DNA of 64,000 bases. Source: Acidobacteriota bacterium. GTDB taxonomy: Bacteria; Acidobacteriota; Vicinamibacteria; Vicinamibacterales; UBA2999. The stretch covers positions 101,508 to 165,507 of the forward strand of contig JAGNJW010000009.1 of NCBI GenBank assembly GCA_018000455.1, written 5' to 3'. The position numbers and the translations under genes were made by a program. The notes beneath the pieces are model-generated. The model did not search any database. It saw only the letters and a program-made list of their open reading frames with translations, and was not told the origin of the DNA. This document shows positions 32,109-43,090 of the stretch, one piece after another (position 1 is the first letter of the stretch; every line of letters starts with the position of its first letter).

Positions 32109-34361
32109 CTAGGCCGGTTGAAGCTTGGCGTATTTCGCCCGCAGCGTCTTGCGGCCGACGGTCGTGAAGGTCACGACCACCTTCATGTCGTCGTCGAGTT
32201 CCTCGACCGACTGCACGGTGCCGACGCCGAACATCGCGTGGCGGACGCGGCTGCCGGCGCGCAGGCCGCCGCGGCCCGACTGATCCTCGTCTTCCGGCGA
32301 GTACTCGCGAGGCGGACGCTGGGGCGCACGGCTGTAGGGAGTGGCCGCGTAACCCCAGCTCCTGGCCGGCGCCCGCATGGCTTCGGCGCGCGACTCCTCG
32401 TGACGCAGGAGGCCGGGCGGAATCTCGTCGAGGAACCGTGACGGTTCGGTGTTCTGGTACTCGCCGAACACCCGGCGGCGCATGGCGCTCGTGAGATACA
32501 GTTCGCGCCGCGCTCGCGTGATGCCCACGTAACAGAGTCGGCGCTCCTCTTCGAGTTCGCTTTCGTCGTCCTTGGCTCGCGAGTGGGGGAACAGGCCTTC
32601 TTCCAGGCCGGCAATGACGACGACCGGAAACTCGAGGCCCTTGGCCGAGTGCATCGTCATGAGCAGCGCCTGCGCCGCCTGGCTGCCCTCCGGCTTGTCC
32701 ACGTCCGACAGCAGCGCCAATCGATCGACGAACGACGCCAGCGTGGGCTCGACCTCCCCGGCCTCGTACTGGCGGGCGGCCGAGACCAGCTCCATCAGGT
32801 TCTCGATTCGCGCGTCCGACTCTTCGCTGCGGTCCTCGCGCAGGTCGCGCAGGTATCCAGAGCGATCGAGCAGCAGGCCGAGTACTCTCGAGGCGGGGTC
32901 GCTCTCCGCTGCCGCCGTCACGCCGAGCAGCATGTCGCGGAAGGTGGCCAGCGGCGCTGCCTGACGCGACGACACGCCCCCGCGCGTCACGGCCGCATCG
33001 AGCTTCGCCCACAGCGAGTTGGCCGCCGCAATCATGTCGAGACCGGCCAGCAGCGGCGGCGCCCCCAGATCCGGTGCCGACGTGTCGACGCGCTCGAGGG
33101 CGTCCATGACGCCCTTGCCGATACCGCGCGGGGGAGTGTTGATGACGCGGCGCAACGCCACGTCGTCGTGCGGGTTCAGCACGAGCTTCAGATACGCCAG
33201 CGCGTCCTTGATCTCCTTGCGCTCGTAGAAGCCGGTGCCGCCCAGGACCTGGTAGGGGATGCCGGCGGCGCGCAGGCCGTCTTCCACGGCGCGCGACTGC
33301 GCGTTGGTACGGTAGAGGACGGCAGTTGCGGTCGCGTCGCCGGCCTGCACCGCCTTCCGCACCACCTTGACGATGAAGTCGGCCTCGTCGAGCTCATCGG
33401 CGCCGCGGTAGGTCACGATCGGCGCGCCACCCGCCTGGTCGGTCCACAGCACCTTGTCCTTGCGGCCGCGGTTGTGGCTCACGACGGCCGACGCCGCATC
33501 GAGGATGACCTGCGTCGAACGGTAGTTGCGTTCGAGCTTGACGGTCACGGCGTCCGGGAAGTCGCGCTCGAAGTCGAGGATGTTCTTGACGTCGGCGCCG
33601 CGCCACTTGTAGATCGATTGATCCGGGTCGCCGACCACGCACAGATTGCCGTGCACGCTCACCAGCTGCTTCACCAGCAAGTACTGCGGCCGGTTCGTAT
33701 CCTGGTACTCGTCGATCATCGCGAAGCGGAAGCGGCGCGCGTAGCGCTCGCGCGCGGCTGGTGTCGTGTCGAAGAGCTCGACGGTCTTGAGCAGCAAGTC
33801 GTCGAAGTCGAGGGCGCTGGCCTCCTTCAGTGCCTCGAGGTAGCCGAGGTAGAGCTTCCCGATATCCCGGTCACGCAGATTCCACGCGTCGTTGAATGTC
33901 TCGGGCCCCTCCATCCGGTTCTTCGCATGGCTGATGCGCGACAGCACCATCCGCGGCTGGAACGTGGAATCGTCCATGCCGTAGCTCTTCACGAGCTGCT
34001 TGATGACCGATTGCTGATCGCCCGAGTCGTAGATCGTGAAGCTGCGGGAGAGGCCAAGGTGGTGCGCTTCGCGGCGCAGCAGCCGGGCGCACAGGGAGTG
34101 GAAGGTCGAGATCCACATGCCACGGCAATCACAGTCGAGCAAGGCACCGACGCGGTGGCGCATTTCCTCGGCAGCCTTGTTCGTGAACGTCACGGCGAGC
34201 ACCTCGTCGAGCGAGGCGTGGCGTTCCTGGATGAGGTGGGCGACGCGATGCGCGATGACGCGCGTCTTACCCGAGCCGGCGCCGGCAAGAATCAACAAGG
34301 CGCCATCGACGTGCTCGACGGCAGTGCGTTGCTCGGTATTGAGGGAGGAGAGGAGGTCCAT
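32109..34361 (-). CDS. pcrA: ATP-dependent DNA helicase PcrA/UvrD
   Basis: The 750-residue SF1A helicase carries motif Q/I 'LNTEQRTAVEHVDGALLILAGAGSGKTRV', represented by 'LILAGAGSGKTRVIAHR'. Motif Ia is 'AVTFTNKAAEEMRHRV', motif II 'MIDEYQDTNRPQY', motif III 'VVGDPDQSIYKWRGAD' and motif IV 'LERNYRST'. 'MTMHSAKGLEFPVV' (motif V) and 'EEERRLCYVGITRAR' (motif VI) complete the set. The C-terminal ~60 residues form the Tudor-like PcrA tail ('GSRVRHAMFGVGTVQSVEEL', ending 'YAKLQPA'), which can contact RNA polymerase. Acts in nucleotide-excision repair and in clearing conflicts. A heptanucleotide array sits directly before its start codon. Confidence 0.96.
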   Translation of the reverse strand: MDLLSSLNTEQRTAVEHVDGALLILAGAGSGKTRVIAHRVAHLIQERHASLDEVLAVTFTNKAAEEMRHRVGALLDCDCRGMWISTFHSLCARLLRREAHHLGLSRSFTIYDSGDQQSVIKQLVKSYGMDDSTFQPRMVLSRISHAKNRMEGPETFNDAWNLRDRDIGKLYLGYLEALKEASALDFDDLLLKTVELFDTTPAARERYARRFRFAMIDEYQDTNRPQYLLVKQLVSVHGNLCVVGDPDQSIYKWRGADVKNILDFERDFPDAVTVKLERNYRSTQVILDAASAVVSHNRGRKDKVLWTDQAGGAPIVTYRGADELDEADFIVKVVRKAVQAGDATATAVLYRTNAQSRAVEDGLRAAGIPYQVLGGTGFYERKEIKDALAYLKLVLNPHDDVALRRVINTPPRGIGKGVMDALERVDTSAPDLGAPPLLAGLDMIAAANSLWAKLDAAVTRGGVSSRQAAPLATFRDMLLGVTAAAESDPASRVLGLLLDRSGYLRDLREDRSEESDARIENLMELVSAARQYEAGEVEPTLASFVDRLALLSDVDKPEGSQAAQALLMTMHSAKGLEFPVVVIAGLEEGLFPHSRAKDDESELEEERRLCYVGITRARRELYLTSAMRRRVFGEYQNTEPSRFLDEIPPGLLRHEESRAEAMRAPARSWGYAATPYSRAPQRPPREYSPEDEDQSGRGGLRAGSRVRHAMFGVGTVQSVEELDDDMKVVVTFTTVGRKTLRAKYAKLQPA

Positions 34362-34365
34362 CGAG

Positions 34366-34445
34366 CAGGGAACAGGGAACAGGGAACAGGGAACAGGGAA
34401 CAGGGAACAGGGAACAGGGAACAGGGAACAGGGAACAGGGAACAG
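34366..34445. repeat. Heptanucleotide tandem repeat, unit GGGAACA, about 11 copies
   Basis: Eighty bases consist of an uninterrupted, apparently perfect 7-bp repeat. It begins 4 bp upstream of the pcrA start codon and would occupy its 5' untranslated region, reading CCCTGTT on the mRNA strand. Copy-number change would alter the leader length without shifting a reading frame. Confidence 0.97.
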
Positions 34446-34502
34446 TAGAACCCAAGCCCGCCCAGTCCGATGATATTCCTAATTCCCGCTCCCCGCTCCC
34501 CG

Positions 34503-36347
<1,845 letters not shown>

Positions 36348-36374
36348 GTGGATGTCCTGACCGTCCGCCCGGAT

Positions 36375-37814
36375 CTATTGGCCCTTCGGGTCGTTCCTCG
36401 ACGCCCGCGTGGCCACCCATCCCGTCTTGTTGGTCTGCCTGGCGCGGGCGATGCCCAACGCCCCATCTGGGACGTCGGTCGTGATCGCTGAGCCGGCCGC
36501 CACATAGGCCCCTGCGCCCACCCGCACCGGTGCCACCAGAGTGGAATCGCTGCCGACGAACGCTCCGTCCCCGATGACCGTCTGGTGCTTCTTGCGGCCA
36601 TCGTAGTTGCAGGTGATGGTGCCGGCACCGACGTTTACGCCGGCGCCAACAGCAGCATCGCCAAGATAGGTCAAATGGCCAACTTTGGTGTCGTCTCCCA
36701 GCTGTGTCTTCTTGATCTCGACGAAGTTACCGACGTGTGCCCGCTCGCCAATCACCGAGTCCGGTCGAATTCTGGCAAATGGCCCAATTTGGGCGCCATC
36801 GGCGATCGTCGATTCCGCCACCACCGTATGGTTGAAGACCGTGACGCTGTTGCCGATGGCGGCGTTCGAGATGCGGGTGCCGGCGTGGAGCTCGCAGTCT
36901 GCCCCCACCGCCGACCGGCCGTCGATGACCACGAACGGGTGAAGAACCGTGTCCTGGCCGATCGTGACGTCGGGCCCGATGTAGGCGGTGGCCGGGTCGA
37001 CCAGCGTCACGCCGGCGGCCATGTGCGCGCCGTTGATCCGCGCCCGCAACACCCGCCCCACGTCGGCCAGTTCGGCCCGTGTGTTGATGCCGCGAATCTC
37101 GTCGGCGTCGTCGAGCTTCACCGCGTCGACCACCCGGCCGTCAGCGCGGTGGATGGCCACCAGATCGGGCAGGTAGTACTCACCTTGGGCGTTTGACGAC
37201 CCGAGCCGCGCGAGCGCCGCGAAGAGCGGGGCGAGCTCGAAGACGTAGACGCCGCTGTTGATCTCTCGCACGCCGCGCTCGGCGGGCGTGGCGTCGCGAT
37301 GTTCGACGATCCGAACCAGCGCACCACCCTCGCGGATGATGCGGCCGTAACCGGTTGGATCCGGCACCTCCGCCGTGGCCACGACCAGCGCCGCCCGCTG
37401 CGAACGTTGCGCGTCCAGCACCCGGGCCACGCTCGAGGCCGTCAGCAGCGGCACGTCGCCCGACAGCAGCAAGACCCGACCAGACGCCGCCTCGAGCGCG
37501 GGCCGCGCCTGCAGCAATGCGTGGCCCGTACCGAGCTGCGGCTCTTGAACTACGCAACGAACGCCCGGGCCTTCGACCGCCACGCCGACGGCCTCGGCAC
37601 CGTGGCCGAGCACGACGGTGACCGACGCCGGATCGAGCGACCGCGCCAGACGGAGGACCCACTCGATGAGCGGAAGTCCGGCGGCCTCGTGCAGCACTTT
37701 CGGCCGCGCCGACCTCATGCGGGTGCCCTTGCCGGCGGCCAGGACGACGACATGAAGGTCGTCGGCGCCACCAGCGCCCGCCGGGCCGTCGGCCGTGGAC
37801 TGCTGCTCCTGCAT
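36375..37814 (-). CDS. glmU: Bifunctional UDP-N-acetylglucosamine pyrophosphorylase / glucosamine-1-phosphate acetyltransferase
   Basis: The 479-residue protein has an N-terminal nucleotidyltransferase domain with 'VVVLAAGKGTRMRSARPKVLH' (core 'LAAGKGTRM') and 'LLSGDVPLLT'. The pyrophosphorylase half is followed at about 260 by left-handed beta-helix hexapeptide repeats, with 'GPFARIRPDSVIGERAHVGN', 'VEIKKTQLGDDTKVGHLTYLGDA' (core 'KVGHLTYLGDA') and 'NYDGRKKHQTVIGDGAFVGS' (core 'NYDGRKKHQT'). It produces UDP-GlcNAc for peptidoglycan and LPS. The ~18-residue Gln/Gly/Ala-rich N-terminal extension before the core is unusual, and a later start is possible. Confidence 0.96.
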   Translation of the reverse strand: MQEQQSTADGPAGAGGADDLHVVVLAAGKGTRMRSARPKVLHEAAGLPLIEWVLRLARSLDPASVTVVLGHGAEAVGVAVEGPGVRCVVQEPQLGTGHALLQARPALEAASGRVLLLSGDVPLLTASSVARVLDAQRSQRAALVVATAEVPDPTGYGRIIREGGALVRIVEHRDATPAERGVREINSGVYVFELAPLFAALARLGSSNAQGEYYLPDLVAIHRADGRVVDAVKLDDADEIRGINTRAELADVGRVLRARINGAHMAAGVTLVDPATAYIGPDVTIGQDTVLHPFVVIDGRSAVGADCELHAGTRISNAAIGNSVTVFNHTVVAESTIADGAQIGPFARIRPDSVIGERAHVGNFVEIKKTQLGDDTKVGHLTYLGDAAVGAGVNVGAGTITCNYDGRKKHQTVIGDGAFVGSDSTLVAPVRVGAGAYVAAGSAITTDVPDGALGIARARQTNKTGWVATRASRNDPKGQ

Positions 37815-37847
37815 CTCTTGGGATCTCGGTTCGAGGGAACTCGGCCG

Positions 37848-38678
37848 TCAGGCCTTCGACTTGCGGACGATCTCGTAGACTTCGTTGGCAGATAGGCCAA
37901 CGGCGGCGGCGACCTGCCTGGCGGCGTCACGTCCTCGTTTGTCTGTTATTTGACCAATTAAATCCAGCACTGCTTGGTCCGTCGGGCGCTCACGTGGTCC
38001 GTCTGTCGCCGTCAGACGGGGGACGACGACCGTGAACTCCCCAGCAATCATGGTCATTTGACCAATAACATCGTCAATTGAACCTCTGTAGACAGACTCA
38101 TGGAGCTTGGTGAGTTCTCTGAACACGATAATTTGGTTATATTGCCTATTAACCAGTTCTCCCAGTGTCGCTTTTATTCGATGTGGCGCCTCGAAGAACA
38201 CCACTGGGGCGAATTCCACGGCTCGATCGAGCGAATCGAACCAGCCTTTTCTATTGTTTCCCCTAATTGGCGGAAAACCCAGAAACGTGAATCCCACGTC
38301 TGGCAGACCGGCCGTCGATAGTGCCGCCATGACGGCGCTGGCGCCGGGCACCGCCTCGACTCGCACTCCGGCGGCGACCGCGGCCCGCACCAGCTCCGCG
38401 CCCGGGTCGGAGACGGCGGGCGTGCCGGCGTCCGACACCAAGGCCACCGACTCGCCCCGCCGCAGTCGGTCCACGAGTCCCTCCGCCTTCAGACCCTCGT
38501 TGTGGGCATGCAGACTGATGAGCCGCGTGAGAATCCCGAAGTGACGCAGCAATAGCCCGGTACGCCGCGTGTCTTCGGCGGCGACGACGGCCACCTCCCG
38601 CAGCACCCGGATCGCGCGAAGGGTGATGTCCTCGAGATTGCCGATGGGCGTTGCGACTACGAAGAGCGTCCCAGCCAT
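37848..38678 (-). CDS. rsmI: 16S rRNA (cytidine-2'-O)-methyltransferase RsmI
   Basis: The 276-residue tetrapyrrole-methylase-fold protein has 'LFVVATPIGNLEDITLRA' at the N-terminus, 'AEDTRRTGLLLRHFGI', 'LVSDAGTPAVSDPGAELVRAA' and 'VFFEAPHRIKATLGEL', all RsmI signatures. It 2'-O-methylates C1402 of 16S rRNA in E. coli. It is head-to-head with the DUF885 gene, about 50 bp apart, and 33 bp upstream of glmU on the same strand. Confidence 0.95.
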   Translation of the reverse strand: MAGTLFVVATPIGNLEDITLRAIRVLREVAVVAAEDTRRTGLLLRHFGILTRLISLHAHNEGLKAEGLVDRLRRGESVALVSDAGTPAVSDPGAELVRAAVAAGVRVEAVPGASAVMAALSTAGLPDVGFTFLGFPPIRGNNRKGWFDSLDRAVEFAPVVFFEAPHRIKATLGELVNRQYNQIIVFRELTKLHESVYRGSIDDVIGQMTMIAGEFTVVVPRLTATDGPRERPTDQAVLDLIGQITDKRGRDAARQVAAAVGLSANEVYEIVRKSKA

Positions 38679-38725
38679 TGCGGCAGCTTTTTATTGTACC
38701 ATCTGGGGATGCCCGCTCTCCGAGC

Positions 38726-40402
38726 GTGCCGACAGACACCCCGAGCGCCGTGGCAGAACCCTTCCAGCATTTCGTCGACGACTACCTGACCTATCTCTAC
38801 GAAGCGCACCCGACGAGCGCGACGTTGGACGGCATCCACGTACACGACGATCTGCTCGACGACCTGAGCAAGACCGCGCTCGACACCCACTCCGGCGCCC
38901 TGGCCGGCTTCGCCCGCCGGCTCGACGCCATTCCGTCCGCCCCGCTCAGCGCCATCGACCAGATCGAGCACCGGATCGTACGGGCGAACATCGAATCCCG
39001 CCAGTTCGACGCCGATCGCATCCGCCCATGGGAGCGCGACCCGCACCTCTACGGGCAGACCCTGGCCGCCAGCCTCGCCACGCAGGCCATTTTCACGTTC
39101 GCCCCCGAAACCGACCGGGCGCGTCGTCTGCTCTCGAAACTGCGCCAGGTTCCGAGGCTCGTCCAGGCGGCCCGCGACAACATCAAAGATCCGCCGGCGA
39201 TCTTCGTCAAGACCGGCATCGACACCTTTCGAGGCGTCGTCACCTTCATCGACAGCGACCTGCCGCGGGCCTTCTCGGGTCTCGACGACATGCATCTGCT
39301 CGCCGACCTCGCCGATGCCTCGACCGAGGCCACGATGGCGCTCTCGGCCTACGCCGACTACCTCGAGACCGAGGTCCGGCCCAAGGCGAAGGCCTCGTTC
39401 CGCCTGGGCAAGGAGCGCTTCGAGCGCAAGCTGACGCTCGACGAAGGCCTGTCGCTCTCGTGCGAGCGCCTCCTGACCATTGCCGAACGCGAACTCGGCC
39501 GCGTGCAGGAGGAGTTCCGCACCGTTGCCGCCAAGCTCGGGTTCAAGGATCCGATGGAGGCCTGGCAGAAGGTCAAGCAGGCCCACCCGGCGCCGGGCAC
39601 CCTCATCCAGACCGTTCGTGAGCAGGTCAACGAGCTGCGCACCTTCCTCGAACGCAGCGGCGTCGTGGCGGTGCCGAACGGCCACGAACTGCACGTGGCG
39701 GCCTCGCCCGAATTCCTGCGCTGGTCGACCGCCAGCATCTGGATGCCCGGACCGTTCGAGACCCGCCAGACGCGCTCGACCTACTACCTCACCGACGCGC
39801 TCAGATCGTGGCCGGAGGCCCGGCAGCTCGAACACCTCCGCGATCTGAACCTGCCCACGCTGTGGAGCATCTCGATGCACGAGGTGTTCCCCGGCCACTT
39901 CCTCCACTTTCAGCATCTACGCACCACCGAGTCGAAGGTGCGCCGCTCGACGCTGCTGGCGCCCATCTCGTACATCGAGGGCTGGGCCCACTACGCCGAG
40001 CAGATGATGGTCGAGGCCGGTTTCGGACGCGATGATGGCAACGTGCACCTCGGCCAGCTGGCCGAATCGCTCGTGCGCCTGGCACGTCTGGTCGTGGGCA
40101 TCAAGCTGCACGCCGACGACTGGTCGGTGGAGCAGGGCGTGCGCTTCTTCCAGAACGAGGCTTACCTCGAGGAATCGCACGCGCGGCGCGAGGCCGAGCG
40201 GGGCACGTTTGATCCGAGCTACGTCGTCTACGCCGCCGGCAAGTTGATGCTGCTCAAACTCCGCCAAGACTGGCAAGACCAGCAGCACGGCAAGCCCTCA
40301 CTGCGCGCCTTCCACGACGCCTTCCTCAGCCACGGCTCCGCCCCGTTCTGGGCGTTGCGCGCGCTGATGCTCGGCGCCCACGCCGACGACGTCCTGGAGT
40401 AG
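38726..40402 (+). CDS. DUF885-family putative zinc metallopeptidase
   Basis: The protein has 558 residues if the GTG at 38726 is used. The frame is open to 38651, but that would overlap rsmI; a further GTG at 38750 is possible. Most of it is helical. The zinc motif 'SMHEVFPGHFLHFQHL' (HExxxGH-type, HEVFPGH) and the downstream Glu region 'YIEGWAHYAEQMMVEAGF' are the DUF885 hallmarks. Family members are thought to be metallopeptidases related to gluzincins. No signal peptide is evident, so it is probably cytoplasmic. Confidence 0.85.
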   Translation: MPTDTPSAVAEPFQHFVDDYLTYLYEAHPTSATLDGIHVHDDLLDDLSKTALDTHSGALAGFARRLDAIPSAPLSAIDQIEHRIVRANIESRQFDADRIRPWERDPHLYGQTLAASLATQAIFTFAPETDRARRLLSKLRQVPRLVQAARDNIKDPPAIFVKTGIDTFRGVVTFIDSDLPRAFSGLDDMHLLADLADASTEATMALSAYADYLETEVRPKAKASFRLGKERFERKLTLDEGLSLSCERLLTIAERELGRVQEEFRTVAAKLGFKDPMEAWQKVKQAHPAPGTLIQTVREQVNELRTFLERSGVVAVPNGHELHVAASPEFLRWSTASIWMPGPFETRQTRSTYYLTDALRSWPEARQLEHLRDLNLPTLWSISMHEVFPGHFLHFQHLRTTESKVRRSTLLAPISYIEGWAHYAEQMMVEAGFGRDDGNVHLGQLAESLVRLARLVVGIKLHADDWSVEQGVRFFQNEAYLEESHARREAERGTFDPSYVVYAAGKLMLLKLRQDWQDQQHGKPSLRAFHDAFLSHGSAPFWALRALMLGAHADDVLE

Positions 40403-40406
40403 TTTG

Positions 40407-40835
40407 ATGCCACTCTACGAATACGAGTGCGAGACCTGCGCTCACAGATTCGAGGTCATCCAGAAGTTCTCGGATGCCAAGATCTCGGTCTGCCCGAAGT
40501 GCGGTGGTCCTGTGCAGAAGCTGCTCTCGTCGCCCGCGATTCAGTTCAAGGGCAGCGGCTTCTATCTGACTGACTACGGCCGCGGCACGGGTAGCAAGTC
40601 CGACAGCCCAGGCGCGAAGGACGGAAAGTCCGAAGCCGGCGGCAAGTCCGGCTCGGAGGGTAGCGGCGGCAGCAAGACCGAGAGCAAAGGCGACGGGAAG
40701 AGCGACGGGAAGAGCGAGAGCAAAAGCGAGAGCAAGAGCGAGAGTTCGAAGGGCGACAGCGCCTCTAGCTCCGCTCCCAAGGCCTCGACGACCGACACCT
40801 CGAGCGGCAAGTCCACGCCGGCCAAGAGCGACTAG
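40407..40835 (+). CDS. FmdB-type zinc-ribbon protein with long low-complexity tail
   Basis: The protein has 142 residues. The N-terminal 55 residues are the FmdB/CxxC zinc ribbon: 'PLYEYECETCAHRFEV' with C8xxC11, and 'SVCPKCGGPVQKLLS' with C29xxC32, followed by the usual 'FKGSGFYLTDYG'. The remaining ~85 residues are almost entirely Lys, Ser, Glu, Gly and Asp ('KSESKSESKSESS'), far longer than the short tails usual in the family. FmdB proteins are putative regulators; the tail is likely disordered. It starts 4 bp after the DUF885 stop. Confidence 0.88.
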   Translation: MPLYEYECETCAHRFEVIQKFSDAKISVCPKCGGPVQKLLSSPAIQFKGSGFYLTDYGRGTGSKSDSPGAKDGKSEAGGKSGSEGSGGSKTESKGDGKSDGKSESKSESKSESSKGDSASSSAPKASTTDTSSGKSTPAKSD

Positions 40836-40848
40836 AGCGCGCCCGCGC

Positions 40849-41739
40849 CTACGGCTTTCGCTCGAAGCCCAGTGTCTTGAGATACTGCGTGAAGGCGTCG
40901 GCTACGTCCGGCCGCTTCAGGGCGAAGTAGGCCGTCGCTTTCAGGAAGCCGATCTTGTTGCCGGCGTCGTGACGCACGCCATCGACTTCGAGCGCATAGA
41001 ACGGCCGCGATTTGAGCAATTCCCGCATCCCGTTGGTGAGCTGGATCTCGCCCGACTTGTCTGACTTGGTGGCCTCGAGCGCCGGGAAGATATCCGGCGT
41101 GAGTAGGTAGCGGCCGATGATGGCGAGGTTCGACGGCGCCTTGTCGCGGGACGGCTTCTCCACCATGTCCAGGATGCGATGCACCCCGGCGCCGAACTGC
41201 GGCGCCGGCTCCACTGCCAGGATGCCGTAGCTCGACACGTCCTCTTCGGGCACCCGCTCCACGGCGATGACCGGGCTCTGCACCTTGTCGAACACGTCGA
41301 TCATCTGCTTGAGTGCCGGCGGCGTGGCGTCGAAGATGTCGTCGCCGAGCACCACGGCGAACGGTTCGTCGCCTACCAGCCCGCGCGCCATCAGCACGGC
41401 GTGCCCGAGGCCCAGGGGTTGTCCCTGACGCACCGACGACACGGTGATGAGGTTCGAGACCTTGCGCACCTCGTCGAGCAGCGCGTCTTTGCCCTTCGAC
41501 ACGAGATGGGCCTCGAGTTCGGTCGAGGTGTCGAAGTGGTCTTCGATCACGCTCTTGCCCTTGCTCGAGACGATGATGATGTCGGTCAGGCCGGACTCGA
41601 CGGCTTCCTCGACGCCGTACTGGATGATCGGCTTGTCGATGAGTGTGAGCATCTCCTTCGGTTGCACCTTGGTGGCCGGGAGGAAGCGCGTGCCGAGACC
41701 GGCGGCGGGGAACACGGCCTTGCGGATGGTCGAGGACAT
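40849..41739 (-). CDS. galU: UTP-glucose-1-phosphate uridylyltransferase GalU
   Basis: The protein has 296 residues from the ATG at 41739; the extension to 41802 is not family-like. 'RKAVFPAAGLGTRFLPATK' and 'PKEMLTLIDKPIIQYGVEEA' (cores 'AAGLGTRFLPATK', 'PKEMLTLIDKP') are GalU signatures. 'QGQPLGLGHAVLMARGLVGD', 'VVLGDDIF' and 'EIQLTNGMRELL' are further GalU motifs. It makes UDP-glucose for envelope polysaccharides. It converges with the FmdB gene (13 bp apart) and is divergent from serS, 34 bp apart. Confidence 0.96.
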   Translation of the reverse strand: MSSTIRKAVFPAAGLGTRFLPATKVQPKEMLTLIDKPIIQYGVEEAVESGLTDIIIVSSKGKSVIEDHFDTSTELEAHLVSKGKDALLDEVRKVSNLITVSSVRQGQPLGLGHAVLMARGLVGDEPFAVVLGDDIFDATPPALKQMIDVFDKVQSPVIAVERVPEEDVSSYGILAVEPAPQFGAGVHRILDMVEKPSRDKAPSNLAIIGRYLLTPDIFPALEATKSDKSGEIQLTNGMRELLKSRPFYALEVDGVRHDAGNKIGFLKATAYFALKRPDVADAFTQYLKTLGFERKP

Positions 41740-41773
41740 TACGTAATAGGATACACACCAGAGCCTCCGTCCC

Positions 41774-43060
<1,287 letters not shown>

Positions 43061-43090
43061 ACCCCCTTGCCGGAACGGCGACGAGCCCGA

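Noticed and set aside
34366..34445. CRISPR array
   Set aside because: The repeat is a contiguous 7-bp tandem without spacers. No cas genes or spaced repeats were seen anywhere in the window.
32583..34448. 621-codon open frame antisense to pcrA, ending in the heptamer array
   Set aside because: Shadow of pcrA. The repeated 'REQGTGN' end only reflects translation of the GGGAACA array.
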